64,000 bases of DNA from Pelagibius litoralis (lineage in GTDB: Bacteria; Pseudomonadota; Alphaproteobacteria; Kiloniellales; Kiloniellaceae). Below the pieces are notes generated by a model. The model saw only the letters and a list, made by a program, of their open reading frames with translations, did no database searches and was not told the origin of the DNA. The translations under genes and the position numbers were made by a program. The stretch lies in assembly GCF_011683915.1 (NCBI RefSeq), contig NZ_JAAQPH010000004.1:270249-334248 (forward strand). Direction: 5' to 3'. Positions 1 to 8,514 of the stretch are shown piece by piece; position 1 is the stretch's first letter, and every line of letters begins with the position of its first letter.

Positions 1-1
1 C

Positions 2-367
<366 letters not shown>

Positions 368-412
368 TAGCACAGGCGGGCACAGACTCCCGATCCCTTA
401 CTGAAGCGTCAG

Positions 413-440
413 CCGGCCCGCATCTTTGCGGGCCGGTTTT
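413..440 (+). terminator. Rho-independent terminator after phaA
   Basis: A perfect 9-bp stem (CCGGCCCGC, 413-421, with GCGGGCCGG, 428-436) and a 6-nt loop are followed by TTTT. It lies 46 bases after the phaA stop and separates phaA from phaB, so phaB probably also has its own promoter in the remaining 200 bases. Confidence 0.8.
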
Positions 441-643
441 CGCTTACCGGGCTGTGCCCCCGGGAGACAGCGGCGCAGCCACGCAAATTCCACGCAAGCT
501 GCGCGCGCAGCGGTTGGCGGCTCTCGCGATCCGTGTTTTGATGTTTAAGACCGCTGACTATGGGGTTCATGACGAAACGCCAGGCGGCGGTGGGTATGGC
601 GGCCCGACTGGCGGCCTGGAACTTTAAACGGGGAGGTTCGGCG

Positions 644-1369
644 ATGGCGCGTGTGGCTTTGGTAACGGGGGGGACCCGTGGAATTGGTGCGGCGATTTCG
701 ATTGCCTTGAAGGACGCTGGCTACACCGTGGCGGCCAGCTACGGCGGCAATGACGAGGCCGCCAGCAAGTTCAAGGACGAAAACGGTATTGCCGTCTACA
801 AGTGGGATGTCGGCGACTTCGAGGCCTGCAAGGCCGGTATCGCCCAGGTCGAGGGCGAACTCGGCCCGGTGGATGTGTTGGTGAACAATGCCGGTATCAC
901 CCGCGACGGCACCCTGCACCGTATGTCCGTCGAGAACTGGCGGGCCGTCATGTCCACCAATCTGGACTCGCTTTTCAACATGACCCGCAATGTCATCGAA
1001 GGCATGCGCGGCCGTAACTATGGGCGCATCATCTCGATCTCCTCCATCAACGGCCAGAAGGGCCAACTCGGCCAGGCCAACTACTCCGCGGCCAAGGCCG
1101 GCGTCTTCGGCTTCACCAAGGCGGTGGCCCAGGAAAATGCCTTCAAGGGCATCACCGTCAACGCCGTCGCCCCGGGCTATATCGGCACCGAGATGGTGCG
1201 CGCGGTGCCGGAAGAGATACTGAATACCAAAATTCTGCCGCTGATCCCGGTGGGCCGCCTGGGCGAGCCGGAAGAGATCGCGCGCTGCGTCGTCTTCCTG
1301 GCGGCGGAGGACTCCGGTTTCATCACCGGTGCGACGCTCAGCGCCAACGGCGGCCAGTACATGGCCTGA
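644..1369 (+). CDS. phaB: Acetoacetyl-CoA reductase (SDR family)
   Basis: The 241-residue product has the usual PhaB length. TGGTRGIG at residues 8-15 is the cofactor-binding loop, NNAG and a YSAAK catalytic pair follow, and the end has the typical GATLSANGGQYM. It reduces acetoacetyl-CoA to (R)-3-hydroxybutyryl-CoA with NADPH, feeding PHB synthesis and, after dehydration, Ccr at the other end of the window. The frame is open upstream to 560, but ATG 644 is chosen because GGGAGG at 631-636 sits 7 bases before it and the protein then starts like other PhaB proteins. Confidence 0.95.
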   Translation: MARVALVTGGTRGIGAAISIALKDAGYTVAASYGGNDEAASKFKDENGIAVYKWDVGDFEACKAGIAQVEGELGPVDVLVNNAGITRDGTLHRMSVENWRAVMSTNLDSLFNMTRNVIEGMRGRNYGRIISISSINGQKGQLGQANYSAAKAGVFGFTKAVAQENAFKGITVNAVAPGYIGTEMVRAVPEEILNTKILPLIPVGRLGEPEEIARCVVFLAAEDSGFITGATLSANGGQYMA

Positions 1370-1379
1370 TGGGCCGGTC

Positions 1380-1820
1380 TTGGAATCCGAATTTTCTGAG
1401 AACCCTCCGCGTCAGGCGCCCCTGCCGTCGAGGCTGATTCTCTTCGACGGGGTCTGTGTGCTCTGCAACGGGTCGATGCAGTTCGTCCTGAGGCATGAGC
1501 GCATGCCCACGTTTCACTTTGCCCCCATCCAGTCGCCGCCCGGTCGGCAGGCTCTCATCGCCTACGGGCAGGCTGTTGAGGACTGGGACTCGGTCGTGGT
1601 GATCGATGACGGAACGGTCTATCTGAAGTCCGATGCGGCGCTTCGGATCGCCCGCGGCCTGAAGGCGCCCTGGTCCTGGCTCACTATTCTGCGTGTTCTC
1701 CCGCGCGGGCTGCGTGACTGGTTCTACGACCGGGTGGCGCGCAACCGCTACCGCCTCTTCGGGCGCTATGACCACTGCATGGTTCCCGGCCCGGATCTGC
1801 GCCGCCGGTTTCTCTCGTGA
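1380..1820 (+). CDS. DCC-family thiol-disulfide oxidoreductase-like protein (DUF393)
   Basis: The product is about 146 residues and carries the family signature D-G-V-C-V-L-C-N near its N-terminus, that is, the Asp and the C-x-x-C pair that name the DCC family, followed by the conserved Lys-Ser-Asp-Ala and a C-terminal Arg-rich stretch ending GRYDHCMVP. The fold is thioredoxin-like; the physiological substrate is unknown. No ATG is available in this frame. GTG 1329 would overlap phaB by 41 bases and TTG 1380 lies just after it; TTG 1380 is preferred but not certain. Its stop overlaps the next start (GTGA), so the two are translationally coupled. Confidence 0.8.
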   Translation: MESEFSENPPRQAPLPSRLILFDGVCVLCNGSMQFVLRHERMPTFHFAPIQSPPGRQALIAYGQAVEDWDSVVVIDDGTVYLKSDAALRIARGLKAPWSWLTILRVLPRGLRDWFYDRVARNRYRLFGRYDHCMVPGPDLRRRFLS

Positions 1821-2401
1821 CTGCTGCGGTGGAAACCTCCTTGCCGCTTTACCGCCGCGTGCTCGGCGGCGATTTCGACCGTCTGCCGCCGGAGGTTCGG
1901 CGTCTGCACGATCATCCCGGACGGCTCTGTGCCGCCGGGCGGTGCCGGATCGAACGCGGCGGTCATCCGCTGGCGCGCGTCATTGCCGGCCTCTTCGGAT
2001 TCCCGCCCGGGGGTGAGGACGTCGCGGTGCGCGTCTGTTTCAGCACCGCGCGGGGCGTTGAGACCTGGGACCGGGATTTCGGCGGCCATCGGTTGCGCAG
2101 CCGGCAGGGCGGTCTGCCGGGACAGCCCGACCTGCTGTACGAAAGCTTTGGTCCCAGCCGCTTCACGATCCGGCCGCGCGCAACGGCGGAGGGACTGGAC
2201 CTCCAGCTTTGCGGCGTCGTGCTGCTGGGATTGCCGCTGCCGCGACCGTTCTGGCCGGAAATTCGCGGTCGGGAAAGGGTGGAGACCGGGCGCTTCACTT
2301 TCGATGTGGCCATTGCCCTGCCGCTCATCGGCCTGCTGATCGCCTACAGCGGTTTCCTCCTGCCCGAAGCGGGCACGGGCGATAAAGGTCGCGCCGCATG
2401 A
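1817..2401 (+). CDS. DUF4166 domain protein
   Basis: This 194-residue protein matches the DUF4166 pattern: an N-terminal [21 protein letters not shown] segment, a central [10 protein letters not shown], then a beta-rich part with W-x-R-x-F-G-G. The family has no settled function and is sometimes fused to saccharopine-dehydrogenase-like or SDR proteins. A hydrophobic stretch near the C-terminus (about residues 162-180) could be a membrane segment or a buried helix. It starts with GTG overlapping the preceding stop and ends overlapping the next ATG, so it sits in a tight three-gene unit (DCC protein, DUF4166, Nudix). Confidence 0.75.
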   Translation: MTAAVETSLPLYRRVLGGDFDRLPPEVRRLHDHPGRLCAAGRCRIERGGHPLARVIAGLFGFPPGGEDVAVRVCFSTARGVETWDRDFGGHRLRSRQGGLPGQPDLLYESFGPSRFTIRPRATAEGLDLQLCGVVLLGLPLPRPFWPEIRGRERVETGRFTFDVAIALPLIGLLIAYSGFLLPEAGTGDKGRAA

Positions 2402-2829
2402 ACGACTATCCCAACCGGCCGTTGATCGGTGTCGGCGTCATCGTCTTCAAGGGGGAGCGCGTGCTGCTGATCCGCCGCGGCAAGCCGCCGCGCGAAGGCC
2501 AGTGGTCGCTGCCCGGCGGGCGCCAGCGCCTCGGTGAGCGCATCGAAGAGGCGGCCGCGCGGGAGGTGCGCGAAGAAACCGGATTGGAGATCGCGGTCGG
2601 CCCGCTTGTCGACGTGGTAGACTCCATCACCCGCGATGCCGGCGACGCGGTTCAGTATCACTACACGCTGATCGACCTGCTGGCCGAATGGCGGGCGGGC
2701 GAAGCCCGCGCCGGCCACGATGCGTCAGAGGTAGTCTGGGCCGATCCGTCGGACCTTGCGGGTTACGGTCTCTGGGCGGAGACCGAGCGCATCATCGCTT
2801 TGGCATTGCAGAAACGAAACAGCAGCTGA
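2398..2829 (+). CDS. Nudix hydrolase
   Basis: The 143-residue protein carries a complete Nudix box, G-x5-E-x7[10 protein letters not shown], at about residues 41-63, which binds the catalytic Mg2+. The start [24 protein letters not shown] resembles the ADP-ribose pyrophosphatase / MutT-like group. It should hydrolyse a nucleoside diphosphate linked to another moiety; the exact substrate cannot be read from sequence. Its ATG overlaps the upstream stop (ATGA), and the DMT transporter begins 36 bases downstream. Confidence 0.9.
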   Translation: MNDYPNRPLIGVGVIVFKGERVLLIRRGKPPREGQWSLPGGRQRLGERIEEAAAREVREETGLEIAVGPLVDVVDSITRDAGDAVQYHYTLIDLLAEWRAGEARAGHDASEVVWADPSDLAGYGLWAETERIIALALQKRNSS

Positions 2830-2865
2830 CTTGCCAGGCGCGGCGCGGGGGGCTATCAGCCATTG

Positions 2866-3765
2866 ATGCCTGCGCCTTTGCCCGATCCCACCGCCGCCCG
2901 CCGCCTGCGTGCCACCCTGATCGGCGGCATCGCCGTGCTGCTCTGGTCGCTCCTGGCGCTCTTCACCACCGGGGCGGCGGGCATTCCACCCTTCCAGCTG
3001 CTGGCCATGACCTTCGCCGTGGCCTTCGTGGTCAGCGTCGTCATAATTGCGCTGCGCGGCGGCGGTGGCTTCGCTGCCTGGCGGCAGCGCCCGGCGGTCT
3101 GGCTGCTCGGGGTCTGCGGCCTCTTCGGCTATCACTTCTTCTATTTCGTCGCCCTGGGCAACGCCCCGGCGGTGGAGGCCAGCCTGATCGCCTACCTCTG
3201 GCCGCTGCTGATCGTCGTCTTCTCGGCCCTGCTGCCGGGGGAGCGGCTGCGCTGGTTTCATCTGGCTGGCGCCCTGCTGGGGCTCGCCGGGGCGGCTTTG
3301 CTGGTGACCGGCGGCGGGCAGATCGCCTTTCGCGCGGAATTCACCCTGGGTTATCTCGCTGCCGTCGCCTGTGCGCTCACCTGGTCGAGTTACTCAGTCC
3401 TGAACCGGCGTTTCGGCGCTGTGCCGACAGAGGTTGTCGGCGGCTTCTGCGGAGTCGTCGCGCTGCTCGGCCTTGCCTGTCACCTGACCCTGGAAAGCAC
3501 GGCGGTGCCCCAGGGCATCCAGTGGCTGGCGGTACTGGGCCTTGGCCTCGGGCCGGTCGGCGCTGCTTTTTTCGTCTGGGACTACGGCACCAAGCACGGC
3601 AACATCCAGGTGCTGGGCGCGCTGTCCTACGGCGCGCCGCTGCTCTCCACCCTGGTGCTGGTCGCCTTCGGCAAAGCGGCGGCGACCTGGGTGATCGCCC
3701 TGGCCTGCCTGCTGATCGTCGCCGGGGCGTTGCTTGCCTCGAAAGACCTGCTCCGCAAAACGTGA
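2866..3765 (+). CDS. DMT/EamA-family transporter, aromatic amino acid exporter-like (YddG type)
   Basis: The product is about 299 residues with ten hydrophobic segments in two repeats, the EamA architecture. The segment FGYHFFYFVALGNAPAVEA and the following LIAYLWPLLIV resemble the YddG subgroup, which exports aromatic amino acids and analogues; the substrate here is inferred. TTG 2863 lies directly before ATG 2866; ATG 2866 is chosen. It ends 8 bases before the convergent cupin gene. Confidence 0.85.
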   Translation: MPAPLPDPTAARRLRATLIGGIAVLLWSLLALFTTGAAGIPPFQLLAMTFAVAFVVSVVIIALRGGGGFAAWRQRPAVWLLGVCGLFGYHFFYFVALGNAPAVEASLIAYLWPLLIVVFSALLPGERLRWFHLAGALLGLAGAALLVTGGGQIAFRAEFTLGYLAAVACALTWSSYSVLNRRFGAVPTEVVGGFCGVVALLGLACHLTLESTAVPQGIQWLAVLGLGLGPVGAAFFVWDYGTKHGNIQVLGALSYGAPLLSTLVLVAFGKAAATWVIALACLLIVAGALLASKDLLRKT

Positions 3766-3772
3766 CGGGCTT

Positions 3773-4207
3773 CTATTGGCTTTGGCGGGGCAGGGGTCGC
3801 CAGTCCGGCGGCGCCATTTCGAAACCCTCAAACTGAAAACCGGGCGCCACGGTACAGCCGACCAGGGTCCAGGCGCCCAGCGATTCGGCGGTCTGCCAGA
3901 CCCCGGCGGGCACGACGATCTGCGGGCGCTGCCGGACCGCCAGCTCCGGCCCCAGGGTCTGGGCCTCGGCGTCATGTCCATCAGCTGAGAGGGTCAGGAC
4001 CAGCGGCGCGCCGGCGTACCAGTGCCAGACCTCCGCCGCATCGACCCGGTGCCAGTGGGAGTGTTCGCCGGCCGCCAGCAGATAGTAGATCGCCGTCGAA
4101 GCAGGGCGTCCGTCCGCCGGGGCGGGGTCGCGGAAAGTCTCGCGGAAGTGGCCGCCCTCCGGGTGCGGCTGCAGGTCAAGCTGGGCGATGATGCCGGCGG
4201 CGTCCAT
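3773..4207 (-). CDS. Cupin-fold protein, DUF985 (Cupin_5) family
   Basis: The 144-residue protein has the DUF985 layout: LQPHPEGGHFRETF, STAIYYLLAAGEHSHWHRVDAAEVWHWYAGAPL with the clustered His residues of the cupin barrel, and a C-terminal VGCTVAPGFQFEGFEMAP. Cupins of this group bind small ligands or a metal; the function is unknown. The start has a good ribosome site (AGGAG about 8 bases before ATG 4207). It diverges from the methyltransferase at 4321, and the 113-base gap contains a full CtrA box, so both may be under cell-cycle control. Confidence 0.85.
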   Translation of the reverse strand: MDAAGIIAQLDLQPHPEGGHFRETFRDPAPADGRPASTAIYYLLAAGEHSHWHRVDAAEVWHWYAGAPLVLTLSADGHDAEAQTLGPELAVRQRPQIVVPAGVWQTAESLGAWTLVGCTVAPGFQFEGFEMAPPDWRPLPRQSQ

Positions 4208-4250
4208 GATGCGCGCTCCTTTTCTGCCGGTAGCGGGGCGGGGCTGGCTG

Positions 4251-4266
4251 TTAAGGATGGATTAAC
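4251..4266. promoter_or_regulatory. CtrA-binding box
   Basis: TTAA (4251-4254), seven bases, TTAAC (4262-4266), continuing to TTAACCAT, matches the full CtrA consensus TTAA-N7-TTAAC. It lies 44 bases from the cupin start and 55 bases from the methyltransferase start in their shared divergent promoter region. Confidence 0.6.
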
Positions 4267-4320
4267 CATAACGGCCCGAAGGTCGCAAGCGGCGCCCCGT
4301 TGTGCTAAAGAAGGTCCGTT

Positions 4321-5079
4321 ATGTGGCATGATGTCGTTGATCTGCGGGAGTTTTATGAAACCCGCCGCGGCCAGGTGGCGCGCCATATGGTGCGCCGCGC
4401 GGTGCGCTCCATCTGGCCGGACTTGACTGGCCAGACCCTGCTGGGCCTGGGTTTCGCCACCCCCTATCTGCGTCAGTTCAAGAACCAGACCGAACGGACC
4501 CTGGCTTTCATGCCGGCCTCCCAGGGGGTGCTGCATTGGCCGCCGGAAGGGCCGGGCGTGGTGTCGCTGGTCGAGGAGACCGAACTACCGCTGCCCGATT
4601 ACTCCGTCGACCGCGTTCTGCTGGTGCATGGTCTGGAGAACAGCGAAGCCCTGCGTGCCCTGCTGCGGGAGATCTGGCGCGTGTTGACCGGTGACGGCCG
4701 GCTGCTGGTGGTGGTGCCGAACCGCCGTGGCATCTGGGCGCGCTCGGACCGTACGCCGTTGGGCTGGGGGCATCCCTACAGCGGCGCCCAGCTTTCACGA
4801 TTGCTGCGCGACAACATGTTCATTCCGGCCCGCACCGAGCGGGCGCTCTACGTGCCGCCGACCCGGTCGCATACGCTGCTGCGCTCGGCGCCGGCTTTTG
4901 AGCGTATCGGTGCGCGCTTCTTTCCCACCTTTGCCGGTGTGGTGATGATCGAGTCCGGCAAGCAGCTCTATGCCGGCACCATGAAGCGGGCGCCGCGCCG
5001 CCTTGGCCGGCCGGTGGTGGTTCAGTTGCCCCAGGCCGCCGGGCGCGTTCACCGCGAGAAGACGCCCAAGCTGACCTGA
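4321..5079 (+). CDS. Class I SAM-dependent methyltransferase
   Basis: The 252-residue protein has a loose motif I (LLGLGFATPYL, about residues 41-51) and the motif around LPLPDYSVDRVLLVHGLE, then LREIWRVLTGDGRLLVVVPNRRG, which is characteristic of a conserved alphaproteobacterial methyltransferase family. The C-terminal third (MIESGKQLYAG and a basic tail) is typical of that group. The substrate is unknown. The start ATG is close to the CtrA box upstream. Confidence 0.85.
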   Translation: MWHDVVDLREFYETRRGQVARHMVRRAVRSIWPDLTGQTLLGLGFATPYLRQFKNQTERTLAFMPASQGVLHWPPEGPGVVSLVEETELPLPDYSVDRVLLVHGLENSEALRALLREIWRVLTGDGRLLVVVPNRRGIWARSDRTPLGWGHPYSGAQLSRLLRDNMFIPARTERALYVPPTRSHTLLRSAPAFERIGARFFPTFAGVVMIESGKQLYAGTMKRAPRRLGRPVVVQLPQAAGRVHREKTPKLT

Positions 5080-5085
5080 TCCGGT

Positions 5086-5169
5086 CTAGCGCAAAGCGAA
5101 GGCAAGCGATGCCGCCAAGACCGCGAAGCTGACACCCCAAAAAGTCCATAAGAGAAGTCGGTGGCGCAT
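5086..5169 (-). CDS. Putative 27-residue single-pass membrane peptide
   Basis: The reading frame starts at ATG 5169 and stops at TAG 5086-5088. The product begins MRHRLLLWTFWG and continues as one hydrophobic helix ending in Ala-Leu-Arg. An AGGG motif sits about 6 bases before the ATG, and the gap to the stop of the ferric-reductase-like gene is only 12 bases, so it would be co-translated with that gene. Length, one helix and position behind a membrane redox protein resemble small accessory subunits, but no family is recognised. This is an inference from layout. Confidence 0.45.
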   Translation of the reverse strand: MRHRLLLWTFWGVSFAVLAASLAFALR

Positions 5170-5181
5170 TGGTGACCCTGT

Positions 5182-6537
5182 TCAATCGTAGCTGAATTTT
5201 TCGGAGACGATTTGGCGCATCGGCACGCCAAGCTTCTCCAGTGTTTCTTCGACGCTGTCGATCATCGCTGCCGGGCCGCAAACGACATAGAGCCAGTCGG
5301 CGGCATTTTCGATGTCGAGCAGTTGCGCCAAGACCGGCCCGTCGAGTTGTCCCCTCGGCCCATCCCACAAGTTGGGCGGTTCCGAGAGGACCAAGTGGAC
5401 ATCGAGCCGCAGGCGCTTTGCCAAGTCGTCAAGTTCGGCGCGGTACAAGATCTGTTCGGCCAAGCGATTGCCGTAGACGAGCTTCATTGGCCGCGGGTCC
5501 CGCTCGGCGTGCAGTTGGCGCAGAATGCTCATGATGGGCGCGATGCCGACACCGCCAGCGATAAGGATCAGCCCGGCGGCCGTCCTGCCGGACAGGGTCA
5601 AATTGCCGTGCGGCCCGTCGACGTAGGCGCTGGTGCCGAGTGGCAGAGCACCGATGGTATCGGTGAAATCGCCGACCTCCTTGATCGTGAAGCCAAGTCT
5701 TGGCCGGTCCGCCGGGCAGGAGCTGATCGAAAAGGGGTGCTCGGTGATTGCGAAGGGCTGGCGGCCCAAAGTCAGCCAGACGAACTGTCCGGCCTGGAAG
5801 TCGATGGCCTGACCGCGAAGCGGCTCAATTACGACAGTCCAGGTTTTGAGGGCGGCCTGCTCCACCGAGACGACCCGATAGCGATGGCGCAGTTGTCGAA
5901 ATGGCGTCACCAGGTAGACCACAAGCAGTGTCAGCAAGGCGATGGCGACCATGACAAGCCAGAACGTTTCCAGCGTCGGATGCCCGCTGTAGCGCCCGGC
6001 CTCGATGGCATGGTGTGCGCCGGCAATGGCGATGGCGGCGGCCCCCAGACCGTGGGAGAGGCGCCAGGTTTCGTATCGGTAGGGCAGCTTGTCGCGGCCT
6101 ATCGCCAACAGGATCAGTATCGCCAACAGAATCCAGGCGACAACCCCGGTGGCGACCGAAGCCGCGTCGAGACCCAGTGCGTACTGGCCGCTTGGATCCC
6201 AAGGTAAGGTGTGTTTGAGCGGCGTCGCGTAGAGAAAGGGGTGGATGAGTATGAAGACGACGAGTGAACGCGCGATCAGCTGATGAAATCGCATGGTCAG
6301 ATCGATTCCGACACGGCCCGACACGGCCCGGAACCGGCCAGAGAGCACGAATTCCATCAGCAGCATGGCGAAGGCGACCATGGCGAGCGCTGAGGAAAGC
6401 TCGTCTCGGAACCCCCGCGGCTCGATGCCTTGGGCGTAAGCCAAAGCCAGGGGCGCAAGGGCGACACTGATATACCCGGTCAGCAGCCATAGGGGATGGA
6501 TCCGGTATAGGATCGGCTCTTTTCGGTCACCGCGCAC
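5182..6537 (-). CDS. Ferric-reductase-type transmembrane flavohemoprotein (FRE/NOX-like)
   Basis: The 451-residue protein combines an N-terminal membrane half and a C-terminal ferredoxin-reductase half. The membrane half has about six helices and paired His residues (H85/H99 and H162 with H175/H176) spaced as haem ligands of the ferric reductase domain. The cytosolic half has the FAD motif HPFSIS (266-271), a GGVGIAP NAD(P)H-binding loop (327-333) and a CGP near the end. It should pass electrons from NAD(P)H through FAD and two haems across the membrane to ferric iron, oxygen or another acceptor. The start is GTG 6537; no ATG precedes the conserved region in frame. Confidence 0.88.
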   Translation of the reverse strand: MRGDRKEPILYRIHPLWLLTGYISVALAPLALAYAQGIEPRGFRDELSSALAMVAFAMLLMEFVLSGRFRAVSGRVGIDLTMRFHQLIARSLVVFILIHPFLYATPLKHTLPWDPSGQYALGLDAASVATGVVAWILLAILILLAIGRDKLPYRYETWRLSHGLGAAAIAIAGAHHAIEAGRYSGHPTLETFWLVMVAIALLTLLVVYLVTPFRQLRHRYRVVSVEQAALKTWTVVIEPLRGQAIDFQAGQFVWLTLGRQPFAITEHPFSISSCPADRPRLGFTIKEVGDFTDTIGALPLGTSAYVDGPHGNLTLSGRTAAGLILIAGGVGIAPIMSILRQLHAERDPRPMKLVYGNRLAEQILYRAELDDLAKRLRLDVHLVLSEPPNLWDGPRGQLDGPVLAQLLDIENAADWLYVVCGPAAMIDSVEETLEKLGVPMRQIVSEKFSYD

Positions 6538-7103
6538 CCGTCAATCCCCTCTAAACTTCGGCGTGTTTCGAATCCGCCTTTCCGTCCTCTGCGGGACCAT
6601 GATGGGCGATTTTCCCAGAATCGGAGACGCGGTGCAGCAACGCTATGCGGTTTTGCGATTAAGATCCGAAAGTTTTTGCGGCATACCCGTGGTTCGCAGC
6701 GTCAGCGGGGCGGGAAGCAGCCTGTTCCTTTACTGTACCAGCCATCCAGGTTGGGAAACAGGGATTGCGGTCCTCTCGAGAACTGTCCGACAGCATGGTC
6801 GATGTCGGGCGCCTGGGATGTTAGCTTAGAGCCATAAAGCCCGCCGTATCGTTTCGGCGGGGTGAGGGCTTAACTGAGAGCCTTGAGAAAAGACCGCTTC
6901 TGCCCCCTATCCGTGCCGCCGCCATCCAGCATGGCCACGACGGGGTTGCGCCAACGACACTGCGGCAAATGGTTGCAGCGGCGCTGCGTCTCATTCCGAA
7001 AGGGGCAGGACGGCCTCTATATCAGGTCCATGACATTCCGACCCCCTCACGTTCAGACCCGTGACATTCGGACCGACATCACAGAAGTCGAAGCGAGAAC
7101 GTC
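6538..7103. other. Intergenic region upstream of cydAB
   Basis: The 566-base gap between the divergent flavohemoprotein and cydA has no convincing gene; short open frames on the plus strand have no homology or ribosome site. It holds an imperfect stem (AAGCCC and GGGCTT arms enclosing GCCG and CGGC, about 6837-6871) and, close to cydA, a set of short tandem repeats listed separately. Promoters for both flanking genes must lie here, but no confident -35/-10 pair was found. Confidence 0.6.
7031..7074. promoter_or_regulatory. Three tandem 13-bp repeats upstream of cydA
   Basis: TGACATTCCGACC (7031-7043), TCACGTTCAGACC (7047-7059) and TGACATTCGGACC (7062-7074) are spaced 16 and 15 bases start to start and end 29 bases before the cydA ATG. 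The first and third differ at one base. They look like a repeated regulator-binding or leader element. Confidence 0.5.
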
Positions 7104-8498
7104 ATGAGTGATTTCTTCGATGCGACAGTTCTGGCCCGGGCGCAGTTCGCCTTTACCGTCGCGTTCCACATCGTCTTTCCGTCCTTTACCATCGGCCTGG
7201 CCAGTTATCTGGTGGTGCTGGAAGGGCTCTGGCTTGCCAAGAAGCAGGATGTCTACCTGCGGCTCTACAAGTACTGGTCCAAGATTTTCGCCCTGTCTTT
7301 CGGTATGGGCGTCGTCTCCGGCATCGTGATGAGCTACCAGTTCGGCACCAACTGGGGGCCTTTCTCGGACATGACCGGTCCGGTCCTCGGCCCGCTGCTG
7401 GGCTATGAGGTCTTGACCGCCTTCTTCCTGGAGGCCGGTTTCCTGGGCGTCATGTTGTTCGGCATGAACCGTGTGGGCCCGAAACTGCATTTCTTCTCCA
7501 CGCTCATGGTCGGCGTCGGCACGCTTTTCTCCGCCTTCTGGATTCTCTCGGCGAATTCCTGGATGCAGACGCCTCAGGGCTTTGCCATCGAGAACGGCCA
7601 GTTCGTTCCGGTCGACTGGTGGCTGATCGTTTTCAACCCCTCCTTTCCCTATCGCCTGGTTCATATGGTGCTGGCCGCCTACCTGACGACGGCCTTCGTC
7701 GTTGCTGCGGTGGGCGCCTATCATCTGTTGAAGGACAAGCAGAACAAGGCCGCGCAGATCATGTTTTCCATGGCCATGTGGATGGCCCTGCTGGTGGCGC
7801 CGCTGCAGCTTGTTGCCGGGGACCTGCACGGCCTCAACACCCTGGAGCATCAACCGGCCAAGGTCGCGGCGATGGAGGGGCACTGGGAAACCCGGCGCGG
7901 CGCCCCGCTGGTTCTCTTCGGCTTGCCGGATATGGCGGCCGAGGTGACGCATTTCGAAGTCGCCATTCCCAAGCTCGGCAGCCTGATCCTGACCCACGAG
8001 TGGGACGGCGAGGTGCAGGGACTGAAAGACTGGCCGCCGGAGGATCGCCCGAACGCGGCGATCGTGTTCTGGAGCTTTCGCATCATGGTGGGCCTCGGCC
8101 TGCTGATGATCTTGGTCGGCGGGCTCAGCCTTTTCATGCGCTGGCGCGGCCGGCTGTATGATCAGCCCTGGTTTCTGCGCTTGGCCCTGGTGATGGGTCC
8201 CAGCGGATTCGTGGCCGTCCTCGCCGGCTGGTTCACGACGGAGGTCGGGCGTCAGCCTTATCTGGTGTATGGCCTGCTGCGCACGTCGGACGGGGTATCG
8301 CCCATCGATGCCCTGGCGGTCGGCACCTCGCTGGCGGCTTTCGCGGTGGTCTACTTCGTGGTCTTCGGGGCGGGCATCTACTATCTGCTTCGGCTCATGC
8401 GCCAGCCGCCGCGCGCCGATGAGCCGGGACCGCAAGGTGACGCACCGCTGCGCGCCGCCGGTATCGCTTCGGTCCCGCCGCCCCGGCCGGCGGAATAA
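7104..8498 (+). CDS. cydA: Cyanide-insensitive cytochrome bd ubiquinol oxidase, subunit I
   Basis: The 464-residue protein begins with the CydA pattern LARAQFAFTVAFHIVFPSFTIG, containing the haem-ligand His, and contains GRQPYLVYGLLRT near the C-terminus, typical of the cyanide-insensitive (CIO, short Q-loop) group; the length also fits this group rather than the longer E. coli type. With CydB it oxidises ubiquinol and reduces oxygen to water in the inner membrane without pumping protons, useful at low oxygen or when haem-copper oxidases are poisoned. It is first in a three-gene operon with cydB and a DUF2474 gene. Confidence 0.95.
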   Translation: MSDFFDATVLARAQFAFTVAFHIVFPSFTIGLASYLVVLEGLWLAKKQDVYLRLYKYWSKIFALSFGMGVVSGIVMSYQFGTNWGPFSDMTGPVLGPLLGYEVLTAFFLEAGFLGVMLFGMNRVGPKLHFFSTLMVGVGTLFSAFWILSANSWMQTPQGFAIENGQFVPVDWWLIVFNPSFPYRLVHMVLAAYLTTAFVVAAVGAYHLLKDKQNKAAQIMFSMAMWMALLVAPLQLVAGDLHGLNTLEHQPAKVAAMEGHWETRRGAPLVLFGLPDMAAEVTHFEVAIPKLGSLILTHEWDGEVQGLKDWPPEDRPNAAIVFWSFRIMVGLGLLMILVGGLSLFMRWRGRLYDQPWFLRLALVMGPSGFVAVLAGWFTTEVGRQPYLVYGLLRTSDGVSPIDALAVGTSLAAFAVVYFVVFGAGIYYLLRLMRQPPRADEPGPQGDAPLRAAGIASVPPPRPAE

Positions 8499-8514
8499 AG
8501 GAGGAGGCAGCAGC

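Noticed and set aside
6563..6829. 88-residue frame upstream of cydA
   Set aside because: No ribosome site, no recognisable domain and unusual composition; treated as intergenic.
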